Assembly (NCBI GenBank): GCA_950295325.1
Contig: OX485806.1
Coordinates: 37,264,001-37,328,000 of the forward strand
Source: Polytrichum commune
Taxonomy: Eukaryota > Streptophyta > Polytrichopsida > Polytrichales > Polytrichaceae
DNA length: 64,000 bases
Direction of reading: 5' to 3'
Part shown: positions 10,691-22,789 of the stretch, piece by piece
Layout: each line of letters starts with the position of its first letter
Position numbering within the stretch: the stretch's first letter is position 1
Translations under genes and position numbers: made by a program
Notes under the pieces: generated by a model
Seen by the model: only the letters and a program-made list of their open reading frames with translations
Told to the model about the DNA's origin: nothing
Databases searched by the model: none

Positions 10691-13600
10691 ATGGAAGATC
10701 CATCACTTTTGTGCAGTCTGGATCGGAGTCAAGGTGGAGATGGAAGCAATGCACTCATTCTCAGCGGGTCGAAGAAGAAAAAGGGCAAGAAGATTTCCGC
10801 AAAGGTGCGTTCCTTGAAAAACTTGCATTCCTTGGATTCCTTGCGTGTATGTTATGTATGGTTTACAGGAAAAACAACTCCGTCTCAATTTGTGCATCAT
10901 AAAAAATACAAATTGAACCGTGGTGATCTGTTTCTCATAACATCAGAATCTATTTGTATGTAAAATTTTTAATGGTAGGTTTGAGTAAATTTTAAGCTGC
11001 TGGTGATTTTTCTCCTGTCCTCAGGAACAAGAGCAACAGGTGAAATTAAGCAAGAACATGCAGCGAAAGATGCGTAGGCTACAGGTTTGGTTCTTCCATG
11101 CTTGCTTGTTGCAGGATTCATGTGATGACCGTGAAATGCAGCTTCTGTAGTTTTATCTATCTTAATTCATAGCAAATTTGTTCCTCATGTGACTCGAATT
11201 TTGCAGGAAGAAGAGGAGAAGAGCAAGCTTCGGGTTCAAGTTATGAAGACTTTAGAGTATCCTTTTCAATTCGAAGTAGGATTCCGCATGCTTTTAAATT
11301 TAATGTTAAAATGGTAAGCTTACAGGTCAGGGATTTTTCATGTGTAAGATAAGCGGGTGTAGAACGGACACTTTCAGCTCTGCACCCACTTCTCGTAGGG
11401 CGTGGAACACACAATTGGTGCAAGACGATTACCAAATCCAAATTGTGCCTTTTTGGAGCTCGTATGAATATCTTATTCATTGTCGAAGTGAAGATCCTTT
11501 TTCTTAATAGATGATCATAAAGGTCCCCCCTCAATTATGTTGGTTATTGAGCCTAGAGTGGTTAACAAATTTTGAGCATGTAGTTCAATGTCTTTAAAAT
11601 GCATGTCTTTCTGATGTTTATTCTTAGATCTACAACTAACCACGCACCACTCAAATACAGGTGTCCGTTTAAGACGAGTAATCGAAGTAGGCCCACTTAC
11701 GCAAATTATATACAGAAGACTGCAGATTATTGTATTCAAGCTGGTATGACAATGTCATGTAGTTTGTTTTGATGTCCTCAAGAATTGCTGCCCTTGACGT
11801 GTTGGTTTACAGAGAACACAAGCTGGCTGATGACAAATTCGCCTTGCTTCAATCCTCAGCCACGATTGGAAAGGTTAGGCCCTTACTCTGTCTGGTGAAT
11901 TGTCAGCACCATCCATGCTTCGATATGGTACAGGATTTTGTACTCTGACAAACACCAACAATAGCAATGCTGTTTTAAGATTGTTCTCTAGGTTCTACCA
12001 TGGACGATTGCAACTTGCAAGCTTGATCTTGTAAATGTTTTCAGCAGCTCAGTTGAAGATTTATCATAGGTGAAAGTCCCAGGTTTTGGGTTTGAGAACT
12101 TTGTGATTGTGAAATACCACTCTGTTAGAAAAAGTCCTGGATTTGAACTATCATCTTTCTTCCAGGAACAATCAATGAAGGAGAAGCTCCAGAGGGCAAT
12201 GAACTACAAGCGAGCAGGGCTTCCTGTTCCTTCTGACATCCCTCTCTTCCGTCAAAGGCACAGCAGTGAGCAGGGCTTACTTGAGGAGGAAGATGCCCAG
12301 CCCTTAGAAATCTTCAAAACTAACAATGGTGGATTAGCAAATCAGAGACACAATGCAAAGTCTGGACCTGGTTTAACCCAAGTGAGATATACTCCAGCAT
12401 TGTCGAGCAAACACATGTCCAGTATGGATAATCCAGCCTCCAAAAGTTCCAAGACAAAGCAAAATAGATTCAGAATAAATCCAAGCCAGGCTACAGTAGA
12501 GGAGACAAGTGATGATGCAGGACCTGAAGCAATTAATGTAGATGAGAAGCTGGAAAAGATTACAAAATATTTGTCAAATAAACATGCTGCTGCAGTGCAA
12601 GGGATAAGCTCAGCTTCCTTAGTTGATTCAATGGAAGAGGATAATCCAGAGGCTCAAAAAGGTGGGAAGAAGAGACCAAAACCCTCATCAGATACAGTTA
12701 GTGTAAAACCTAGTGGTATGGAGGCAGTTATTTCAGAAGAACCGACTGATATTGCTGCTTCGGTCCATAGTAAAGATCACCATGAAACTCCTAAGAAGAA
12801 AAAGAGGAAGAAAAAGAAGTCTGCTTCTGCAGAGACTGTTGAAGCTGAAAATGACAATGAGGAAGTACCTGTTTATGCTGGACCTGAAGATAATTTATGG
12901 AACAGAAGGCCTGAAGATCCATATCTCAAAGAAAATCTCAACACACAGATTGGGCAGGTAGAATTGAAGCTTCAGAATGTGGTTGTTCGAATAAACAGAC
13001 CAGAAGATGTTGCAAAAGGACGGGAGAATCTTCCAATAGTGATGATGGAGCAAGAAATAATGGAAACAATCAATGAGAATGATGTGGTGATTGTGTGCGG
13101 GGAGACAGGATGTGGTAAAACAACACAGGTTCCACAGGTTTGTATTTTGCTTCAAAAATTTTGCTCAACTTTTTAACATATTTGACTTGATGAGAATACA
13201 ATTTGGATTCAATCTCTTGTCAATGACTGCACAGATAGGCTTTGACAGAGTCACTGTGAAAATGTGTGGTCCTGTTCTTCCTTGAGAGCTAGTGCTCAGG
13301 TCATGATGCACATCTTTGTGCTGATATTGAGTGCAATTTACTTTGCTTGACCTGAGGTTACAGCATCCATTGTTTACTTAATTACTTTGTCAGCCTTATT
13401 TTGTGACAATCGATTGCTTCATGTGTAGTCTTGCCACTGATAATTTTCTCAGTACTTGTGCAATTAATCTAACTCTTCTCTAGGCAGATACTTAAAAGCA
13501 TCCTCTTTTCTTGTGGCAGTTTCTATATGAAGCTGGCTTTGGTTCTCAGTTGTGCCCGGCAAGGGCAGGAGTTATAGGAGTAACTCAGCCACGTCGTGTG

Positions 13601-16600
13601 GCTGTTCTAGCAACTGCAAAGCGAGTAGCATATGAGATGAATGTTGGGTTGGGCCAAGAAGTTGGATTTCAAGTGCGTCATGACCGAAAAATTGGAGACA
13701 AGAGCCGCATCAAGTTTATGACTGATGGTATACTTCTTCGAGAGGTCCAGGTAAGGCGTTACAAGTAAGTAAAATGAAGGGAATTGAGCTTATTCAAATC
13801 ATAGCTTATTTTTATAGGGCGAGTTTCTTTCTGAATAGAATGAGCATAACTTTATGCTGTCTGTTCCTGTGATGTTATCTGATGAGTTGGTCAAAACTGG
13901 AAATGGTGCAGGCTGATTTTCTACTTAAGAAGTATTCTGTTATAGTTCTGGATGAAGCTCATGAGAGGAGCCTTAATACAGACATTCTAATTGGCATGCT
14001 GTCCCGAATTCTGCCCTTGAGGAAGGTAAAGCATCTATACACATCTACACATTTAGATAAGGAACTCAAAATTTCAAATTCGTGGGGAGGATGTACTTTT
14101 AGCGTTTGTTTAGTATCAGACACTTCCACAAAGCATGTTGTTTAAAGAGAGGAGGTAGAGATTCTTATTTTCATTGTGTAGAATGCTGTTAAAATCTCTA
14201 GAAGCAATTGTTGTGTTCCCCGTACTCCCTTGTTTCTCCTTGGATGGAGGTTAGAATATGTGTGTTTGTAATCTGCATAATTGTGCTCAACATTGGATCA
14301 TACTACTGTCCTTTTGTAGCTCTTAAATTGAATTTTGAATGAGTACCAAAGCGAGTCAAAATAATAGAAAGTAGAATTGAATGTAGTGTGGGCTTGTGCA
14401 AAGATGGTAATTGCACATGTAGCAGTGGCATGGAACACTGTAACATTCTTGTGTTACAGAGCATGATCATGGCCTGGGTCTGCTGAAGGTGCATACAGAA
14501 ACAAGTGGCAATTCTCTACTAGTTCAACAAAGAAATGTTGAGGACTGGTCGTTCTTGTCTCCACATTTCACAATCTGGAGTGGATTTATATGTTTTCGAT
14601 CCACTCGTAGGCAAACCTGTGTACATGTATTGTTATGTCATCCTATATCAAGTCTTCTCAGGTTATTTGCACAGAAATGTATGTAATCATCTATACTTCT
14701 ATTGTTATGCAGAGCATATATGAAGATCACTGCAAAAAAGTAAATGAATCATGTAGACTTGGCAACATGGTCACTGCTTCAGAAACAACAATTATGCCAC
14801 TGAAGCTCGTAATCATGAGTGCTACCCTTCGCGTGGAAGACTTCACGTCTAATAGACGAATGTTCCCTGTGGATGTTCCAGTCATCAAGGTCCCAGCTAG
14901 GCAGTTTCCAGTTAGTGTGCACTTCAGTGCAAAAACAGAACTTCTTGACTATGTAGGACGTGCGGAAAAAAAGGTCTGTGCAATTCATCGGAAGCTGCCA
15001 CCTGGAGGCATTCTTGTGTTTGTTACAGGCCAGAGGGAGGTGGAATACCTGTGCCGCAAGCTTCGGAGAGCATTTAAACCACAGAAAAGTGGAGATCAGG
15101 AACAGGTAAGAGTACAAGGAAAATCTTTTCATTGGCAGTCATTTAAAACTGATTTATGTAGTGTCTTATGAGATTAGAGTTCTGGCGGTTGTTTGTATTA
15201 GTGCTGTATCCTATTTTCCTCCTTGAATGCTGTTGCAATTTATTTTCGTGACCATGAATGTCTTAACCCAAGATTGTAAGAATGTCATATAAGCCCAACT
15301 CCCAATGAAAGACCATAACTTTCAGTATCTTTCTTGTCCCTATTGTCAAAACCTGGAATTTTTCATCTTTTGAGTATAAAAGACATTATCTGGTATAGTA
15401 AGTTTAAAATTGTCTTTTGTGTAGCATATCATTGAGAGTTCTTTACTTATCCTTAGAGATGGAGAACTAATGTTTATGTTGCTCTCTTCCCTTGAAACTT
15501 AGAGCTCTTGATTCTTTCCGTTGACTATGGGGATGATTCATAAATGTTTTTGTAGGATACAGCAATACAGTCAGAAGTTGTTGTGCGAGAATCTGATGTT
15601 CAAGGGTTGAATATGAAGTCCATCACTGATGCCATGGATGGTCATCTGGATAACAGCACAGGTAAGTCCTTTATGACAATTTAATGGGGAGAAGCTTATC
15701 TTTTAGCTTATTGTCAATGCTGCAAGGTTGCATCATAAATCTTCCTGTACTGAGCAGTTCTGGTAGAATCTTTTGTCCATGCTACATATCTTGGAAGTGC
15801 ACAATATCTGGAATTCTTCGTTTGTTGACCTAAGTCAGGTTCATCTGCATTTTAAAATGCTGTTTTTTCCATTAGAATCATGGACTTAAGGGCTTTTTAA
15901 CTGGAGATGAAAATCAGCAATAGTCTGCATTTTACATTCTAATGAGGAGAGCTAATCATGTTTCAACCCTCCTACCACAGGGGCTGATGATACGAGGCTT
16001 GGTTTTGCTGAGCCTGATGAAAATAATGGTGAAAATGACGGAGATGGAATGCTCTCTCACAGTGAGGATGAAAATTTTGAACATGATGGTGATGAGGACT
16101 CCCTAAGCGACAGCGATGAGGATGAAGTGATCAATCTTCAGTCCTCTTTGGATAATGTTGAAGATGCCAGCAAATCCTCTACCACCATAGACAAGACAGG
16201 CACAGGTTCAGTTGGCTTGGGTCCTGCATCCAGCACAATTGGGAATAATGTTATTGAAGGCGATTCTGTGATGGAAAATCCGGATCAGAGTAAAGATCCC
16301 GGCCCCTTGTATGTTTTGCCTTTGTATGCCATGCTACCAGCAGCTGCGCAATTACGGGTCTTTGCACATGTTCCTGATGGTGCACGCCTTGTTGTTGTGG
16401 CAACCAATGTGGCAGAGACATCTATTACTATTCCTGGAATTAGGTAATATTCATGGAGCCTACCTCTTTTATTTGCTCTTTATCTTGAGCATGGCTGGTT
16501 TTCTGAGTCTTTGCAGTTGGATCTGTGAGTGGTCAATGTTCATATGTTATATGTGTAAGATACATGATATATTGGACATTAAAAAGGGGTAAACTATCAA

Positions 16601-19600
16601 CCAATGAGCAACAACATGTAGTAGGCTTCTTATTTTTCAAAAGGGTCTGGTTCTTCTTATGCCATTTGTGTGTATTTTTGTCATTCATGACTTGTAATAT
16701 CAATTGATATTTCTATCTGGCAGATATGTGGTAGATACTGGCCGGTCCAAGGAAAGAGACTTTGATCGTGTAAGTGGAGTTTCAAAGTATGAAGTACGGT
16801 GGATTAGCAAAGCTTCAGCAAACCAACGTGCTGGCAGGGCTGGCCGAACGGGTCCAGGACATTGCTACCGCCTGTATTCATCTGCAGTTTTCAATAACAT
16901 TTTCCCAAAGTTTGCACCGCCAGAAATGAGCATTGCACCTATTGAAGGGATTGTTCTAGTGATGAAGCGCATGGGCATTGACAAGGTCGTTTTCACCCGC
17001 TTGTGTTTGAGTGTTCGATTAGTATCAAATTATGTATTTTGGCCTGTTCCTTTTGTGTCACATGTGGGATGTCAGGTAAGTGGGCCCAGTTCAGTTACTT
17101 ATCTTAAATGGACACCTATAGTTGAGTGGTGTGTGGTTAGGTGTGGATCTAAGAACAGACACCAAAAAGACATGTGTTTAAAAGAGATTGGACTATCTGT
17201 TCAAAATTTGCTAACCATTTTAGACTCAATAGTCAACATAATTGGGGGGGGGGGAGGTGGTGGGGGTGGGGGGCTATGTGACTGATTTATGTCTCCCTGA
17301 TCGTCACCTTTGGAATTTCATATCAATTCAAGGCAGGCTCCAAATTTCTTTGTGATTGAACCTGGCTTCTCCACACACTTTTGTAGATAAGCCAAAATTT
17401 AGAGTTTGCAAATTGGACTTGTGTTTGATAGTGAACAGGAAATAGTAATCATTTAAGATTAGTCCACCTTATGTACCTGCCTAATTGGTATACTTGTTAC
17501 TTTTCTAAATTTCAGGTTGTAAATTTCCCATTCCCAAGTCCACCTGAGAGGCAGGCCCTTGTGGAGGCGGAACGATGTTTGCGAGCCCTCTCTGCCCTTG
17601 ATTCTGATACAGGGCTTCTAACTCCGATTGGAAGATGCATGGCAGTTTACCCTATTAGTCCTCGACATGCACGTATGCTACTTGCAGCTCTTCAAGCATC
17701 TCTGGCAATGAATGGGAAGGGGCAAATTGTGCTCGCATATGCAGTTGCAGCAGCTGCTGCTTTGAGTCTTGAGAACCCATTTCTGCGAGAATCAGGTGTG
17801 ATTGCAATTTTCTGTCTATGAAGGTTGCTCACAAACCCTTAATTTCAATAATTTTTTGTTTCAGGTGATTCTGGAATCTATGCTGGATGTGGTATTATGG
17901 GCATGCTATTTATTTCACCACCCTCAGAATAAGTCTCAACCTTTTGGCACATTCTGTTACATTTTGCTCTAAAGTTATGTCCTCCATCTCTAGTGTTTTC
18001 TTTTAGTTCGTGTTGCATATTTTATACTTAGCTCCATGTGGTATAGAATGTAAGTGATATTTTATGCTTTTTTTAGAACACGTACGAGCAATAAAAACCT
18101 TTTTGGAAATTATTTGTGGTCCAGATTGCATCGCATATTTGGTGCACTGAATGGTTAGGCACTGTGCGTTTAAGAGCAGCAGCAGACCTGAGCTGTCACA
18201 ACACAGTTTGCAACAACTATGCAAGTCTATACTGCTCTCCCTTATTTCCAGTTGGGATCGTTGTCTTTTCAGGTATAGACACAGAAGAAAGCCCATCACT
18301 GGCAGCAGCCCAAGAAATCAGAGGAAAAGGGAAAACTGGCACTGATGTGAAGGCATTAAGGAAGTCAACAAAAGAATCTAAAGGACCAGAAGAAGAGTCA
18401 CCAGAGGTTGAAAAAGCAAGACGAAAGCAGAGGCGTGCAGCAGCAGGGAGGGCGCATGGAAAATTTCGGAATGTCCACAGTGATGCACTAAGTGTAGTAA
18501 ATGCACTCTGGTCTTATGAAAAATCTGTTGACCAAGAGAGCTTTTGTGAGACCAACTATCTTCATGCAAAGACTATGCAAGAGATGGCCAAGTTACGTCA
18601 CCAACTATCACAGCTTGTGATACAGTACAGCATGGATGCAGGTGCACATTTTCTGGAGCTTGGTCAGTCTGGTTTGACAAAGGAATATTTGTTGGAAGCT
18701 GAAGAGGCCTGGCAGAGCATGAAGCAGCAGAAGCTGAACATCAACCAGGAGATGGTTGTCCAACAGGCCATCTGTGCAGGTAATGCCTTTGGCTTATCTT
18801 GCTATTATCAGCACTGGTTCTACCATTCTGTTTCTAATTCTCTTGTGACAAGAGGTTTCCTTGTGTGTAAATGTCTTGTGTGCCTTTTGGTTTAAATGGT
18901 CTGCTCCCTTGGTGTTAACCCTTAAAGGGCGCAGGGGTGCAATGTTCACCCATATACACAATTTCTACAAGCCTGCCCAAGCTTAGAAATCATATATCAT
19001 ATATTTGTGGGTTTGAAACTTAATTTTATACATTATCTTATGTAAAGGAGAAACAGAAATATACCCATATGTGATATTGATGATCAAAATAGAATGCATG
19101 CAGTTGCATCCAAGGGCACCCATGCAGTGCATTTGAACCATCAATAACATCAAGGTATCTAACTGATATGAAAAATGCACTACAAGGAGGAGTTGATATC
19201 AGATAGGGTCATTTTTGACACAATTAGTGAGAAAGGGGAAGTATGTAGCTCAAATACGTGTTTTTGTGCATGGATGGGCCTTTTAGACGCTTAGGGGTTA
19301 GGCTTCCACTTTTGTTTGTTCAGTGAGAAATTTTACTCCCTTATTGAGATATCTTCCATCATGCGCATTGTGCCTGATCTGACAAAGCTGGAACATGTAG
19401 GCTGGGCTGACCGTGTAGCTCGCCGTTTAAGTGCTCGGGAACGAGCATTGATTGTGGAAGAGGATGGCAAACGCAAAGCGATACGGTAAGTTATTCTGCC
19501 TCCCACATTTTTTTGTTTTGTAGCGTCTTTACGTCTTTACCTCTTTGATGCAGCCAGTGAAAACTGTGCCCTGCAGAAGTTGCTGAAGAGCTCCTGAATC

Positions 19601-20956
19601 TTATTTCTATTTGAATTCTTGATACCAAAACTCCTTTGTATTCATATATGGTGCCTTAATCTTTCACTTTCTTTTGCTTAGAAGTTTGGTTGATGATGCC
19701 AAAGCTTCTTAGTGATGTGCACCATGTGCAGTTCATAACCTGATACAAAGACTCATATTCTAGTTATAGTGCCTCATTTAACCCTTTAAGGTCTGAGCGG
19801 CCCATTCTGGGCCTCAAGGTGTCATACGGAGGGGTTTAAGATTGCTTCTGATTTTTTTAGTTAAAAAGTGGTGGAGTGAAAGAGGTCTAGTCCAAGATGA
19901 CTCTCAATGCAAAAAAAGAGATGTATACGTATGACACCATTCCGTTACTAGTTTATTGTGTCAAAAGCGACCCAATCTAAAGTTATTCATTTCTTAAATT
20001 GCTCTTTTCAAATTGGTTGAAGATCTTAATGTTAGTGATTATTTGGGTCCAAATACACAACATTAGTGTCAAATACATACTCTATTGTGATCATCAATGT
20101 TACATGAGTATGTTTTATATTATCTTTGACCACATAAAGCTTCAAACCCATATTTATAAGAAAAATTTACGATTTTAAGACTTGGTGAAGCTCATAGAAA
20201 TTGTGTATATAGTTTGTACATGTAGCCCCTTGGTCCTTCAAGAGTTAACATAGTCCATTGGTTTCCTGTGTTGATGTCTGCAGGTATCAGGCATGTGCAG
20301 TAGATGAGACCGTGTTCCTTCACCCTTTTTCAGCACTGGCTAGAGAAGCCCCTGAGTTTGTTGTCTATAATGAGATCATTTTAACAGGCAGGCCATACAT
20401 GTGGGGTGTGACGGGTATACAAGCAAATTGGCTAGTGAGCCATGCTACACCTCTTTGTACCTTCTCTAAAGCCGTAACTGATCCGCCACCGTGGTATGAC
20501 CACTTGGAGGATAAGGTCATGTGTTGGGTCCTCCCATCCTTTGGACCCCACCTTTGGGAGCTTCCTCCCCACCCTTTTCCCATGAAAGTGGGCAAACTCC
20601 GAGTTACTGTTTTTGCTACTGCATTACTCCAAGGCAAAGTGGTGCCTGCTCTCAGTTCTCTATTTCCATATCTCGCGGCAGACCCTGCAATTATTTATAA
20701 ACCTGAATCACATGGTCAAAAGAGAGTGGGAGAGCTCTTACACAAGTTGGGTACAGGTGTTAAGGCAATTGATACTCGTGCAAAGTTGGCATCAGCATGG
20801 CAGAAGGATCCCAAATATTTGTACTCAGAGGTCCTTGCATGGGTACAAAGCAAAGCACATGTAAATTTTGAAAACTTGTGGAGACAGGCACTACAAGAAT
20901 CTGCAATGGAAGGGGCGGACCTTTTTGGCAAGCAAAGGAAGAAGGAAAAGTGCTAG
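10691..20956 (+). CDS. DHX37: DEAH-box RNA helicase, DHX37/Dhr1 (DEAH13) type
   Basis: Fifteen exons join in phase to 1456 aa: 10691-10804, 11025-11084, 11207-11256, 11813-11873, 12166-13137, 13520-13750, 13912-14025, 14713-15105, 15556-15661, 15981-16443, 16724-16985, 17516-17795, 18273-18779, 19401-19485 and 20284-20956. All introns are GT..AG. Motifs in order: lysine-rich nuclear signal (about 304-313), Walker [14 protein letters not shown] (407-419), TQPRR, DEAH (510-513), SAT (570-572), [24 protein letters not shown] and QRAGRAGR (889-896). The helicase-associated and OB-fold domains follow to the C terminus. In this family the enzyme acts in the nucleolus, freeing U3 snoRNA from pre-rRNA in the small-subunit processome. 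An acidic insert (about 710-745) lies between SAT and the second RecA half, as in DHX37 proteins. The first in-frame ATG was chosen; it precedes a short Lys-rich N terminus typical of the family. The product is longer than the roughly 1240 aa I recall for the Arabidopsis protein, mainly in the N-terminal linker and the acidic insert. Confidence 0.93.
11476..11715 (-). repeat. Family R1 dispersed repeat in DHX37 intron 3
   Basis: Shares the ordered blocks GAATATCTTATTCAT, GGTCCCCCC..AATTATGTTG, TTATTGAGCCTAGA, GAGCATGTAGTTCAAT, ACCACNCACCACTCAAATA and GGTGTCCG with the copies near 28905 and 29845. It is the reverse of the copy at 17055-17275. Confidence 0.75.
17055..17275 (+). repeat. Family R1 dispersed repeat in DHX37 intron 11, with G-rich end
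   Basis: Carries the R1 core in the opposite sense: GGACACCTAT..TTGAGTGGTGTGTGGTTAGG, GACACCAAAAAGACATGTG, and CTCAATAGTCAACATAATT. It is followed by a long G-rich run at 17244-17273 with at least four G tracts. On the sense strand of the pre-mRNA this run could fold as a G-quadruplex. Confidence 0.75.
18915..19301 (-). mobile_element. TTAA-flanked miniature element (piggyBac-like) in DHX37 intron 13
   Basis: The element proper (18919-19297, 379 bp) starts after TTAA (18915-18918) and ends before TTAG (19298-19301), taken as a mutated TTAA. Read on the minus strand it begins CCCCTAAGCGTCTAAAAGGCCCAT; the first blocks match the start of the copy in intron 14, including GTCTRA..GGCCCAT. Its other end also matches the end of that copy: AAGG..GGGG, then TATACACAATTTCTA. 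There is no ORF, so it would be a non-autonomous element. Confidence 0.65.
19778..20248 (+). mobile_element. TTAA-flanked miniature element (piggyBac-like) in DHX37 intron 14
   Basis: It lies between perfect TTAA copies (19778-19781 and 20245-20248) and is 463 bp long. The ends are CCCTTTAAGGTC and, read inwards from the other side, CTCTTGAAGGAC, which is an imperfect 12-bp terminal inverted repeat. A TTAA target site and CCCTTT-type ends are the mark of the piggyBac superfamily. There is no ORF. Together with the copy in intron 13 it places inverted sequences on both sides of the 85-nt exon 14. Confidence 0.65.
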
Positions 20957-22770
20957 GTAGTATTTCCACGGACTATTTGTTATTGGAGATTGCTAACTGG
21001 AACTTGTGCATACAAATCATCCCCAAATTGGATTTGCAGATTCTGAGCCTTATTGCTAGATTTGATTACTCCATTTCCAACTTGAAGATGTTTCCCTATG
21101 CGATACGAAATGGAGGGGTTGGAATTTGCAGAGTTGTGGCCATGTTGGTAATCCAAATAGGGTACCAAAGATTAGCCCAACTTGCCATGTATACTGGCTA
21201 ACCATAAGTACAGATGCTTCTTGAGACCAAGAGGAACTCAGAGCTAGGCTATCAAAATCAAATTATTTCCCATTTTTCCAAATATGGCCGGCTTTTATTT
21301 CCCATTTTTCCAAATATGGTCAGCTTTTATCATCTTCAAGCCAAAATCTAAATTTGGGGAACTTTTCACGAGTCTCAACCAACAAGACAATTGTTTGTAG
21401 CCTGGGGATGCCATCCGGACACAGGCAGACCCTCATGGAAGACAGTCAAATCAGAAATGGGTTGAGAAGTTACAATGAGGTATGTCAACAATATACATGA
21501 AATAGAGTTTTTGACAAATCAGCAAAGCCCGGCCTAGGTTTCCATCGTCATTAAGGTAGTTGTAGATCCTGCAGTGGACAGGTGCTGGAGAGATTGTCAC
21601 GCAAGGAATCGTAATCTCTTCTGAAGAGAATCTTTGGGTGCTGGTTGTGCCCAGTTTGTACTAAATGCTAGAAGAGTGAACTTAAGAAAGCCTTGTTAGT
21701 TCATGCTACTGTAAAGGAGGAGCATGATGAGTATGTAAAATCATATATATGAAGTCCAGTTAACATTCATATTGACCTTTCAAATTGCTCCTTGGTTGTT
21801 TCTTTGTTCACATTGATTTGTGTCAGTGGTAGTGTCAGCTGCTTGTCTCCATTGTCAATTGAGCATATCATTTCTCTAATCACTCATTCTATAGCATAAT
21901 GTGACAAACTGAAATCTAATCATGGGTGTTGACAAATAATTTCACATAGGACTTGTATCTGAAAGTTGGGTTAAAACCCCCATGTCACTAAGTGTTTGTG
22001 GTGCCCAAGGTTGTGGTGGTCGCAAAACCAATCAAATTTCATACTCTAGCAATTATTGTCCAGCAAGGTGGCGAGGTTAGTACCTAGTTAGCAGCTGCAT
22101 TCACCCATCTATCTTGCAATTGTTCTTAAAACTGTAGCTTGCAGATTATCAGGAGTATTGCTTTACTAGTAATAGCAATTCGCAGTCCAACAAGGAGCAT
22201 ATAATTGTGACAAATTGCACCAACCAAGGCCGACCTAGCAACAAACAATGCACCACATTCCTTAGAAGAGAAATGCAGTCAACATTGTTTGCTTATTCTA
22301 CAAGTAACCCACATACATTTTTTTGTTATTAGCAAGTATGAGAACACGGATTTGATACACTTTGCACTTTGAAAACACTAGATTGGACTAAACCTTAGTG
22401 GATTTTTTCATGGTCAAAAGAGGAGATTTGAGTTTTTGAAATTAACACTTTTAAAATGCTCCATTTTCACTTGAAACTTGAAGGTTTTTTCTTTCAAGGT
22501 CTTAGCTTTGGTGCCTAATCTTGTCTTTGTATTTAACTGCCACAAAATTAAGCTCTGCAATATGAAAGCCTATTGAGCGTTCATGACTGTTGGATCTTCT
22601 TAAAGTTTTGTTTAAAGCGAGCTTCTACTTCCCTCATCCTCATTATGTTTGGTCTCCTATCAAAGCTTGATTCATTAGCACTAAATAAAATTTGAGCATG
22701 TAGTCTGTTTTGTTTTCGAAACATGTCTCTTTAGGTTTGTAATTACGACAGGAGAATGGCTGGAGCCAAG
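20957..22770. other. 3' region of DHX37 and intergenic DNA
   Basis: No gene is seen. 21264-21327 holds two tandem copies of a 32-bp unit, each with CCAAATATGG, a perfect CArG-type box. A partial R1 repeat lies at about 22684-22760. Confidence 0.45.
21264..21327. repeat. Tandem duplication of 32 bp with CArG-type motifs
   Basis: TATTTCCCATTTTTCCAAAT starts at 21264 and again at 21296, with two base differences in the rest of the unit. It lies about 310 bp past the helicase stop codon. Confidence 0.75.
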
Positions 22771-22789
22771 CAGAGCTCTATTCCCTCAC

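Noticed and set aside
17863-17932. Possible extra or alternative DHX37 exon after TTTGTTTCAG
   Set aside because: It starts GTGATTCTGG, joins in phase, but reads to a stop within about 23 codons and has no similarity to the family; the acceptor at 18271-18272 continues the protein correctly.
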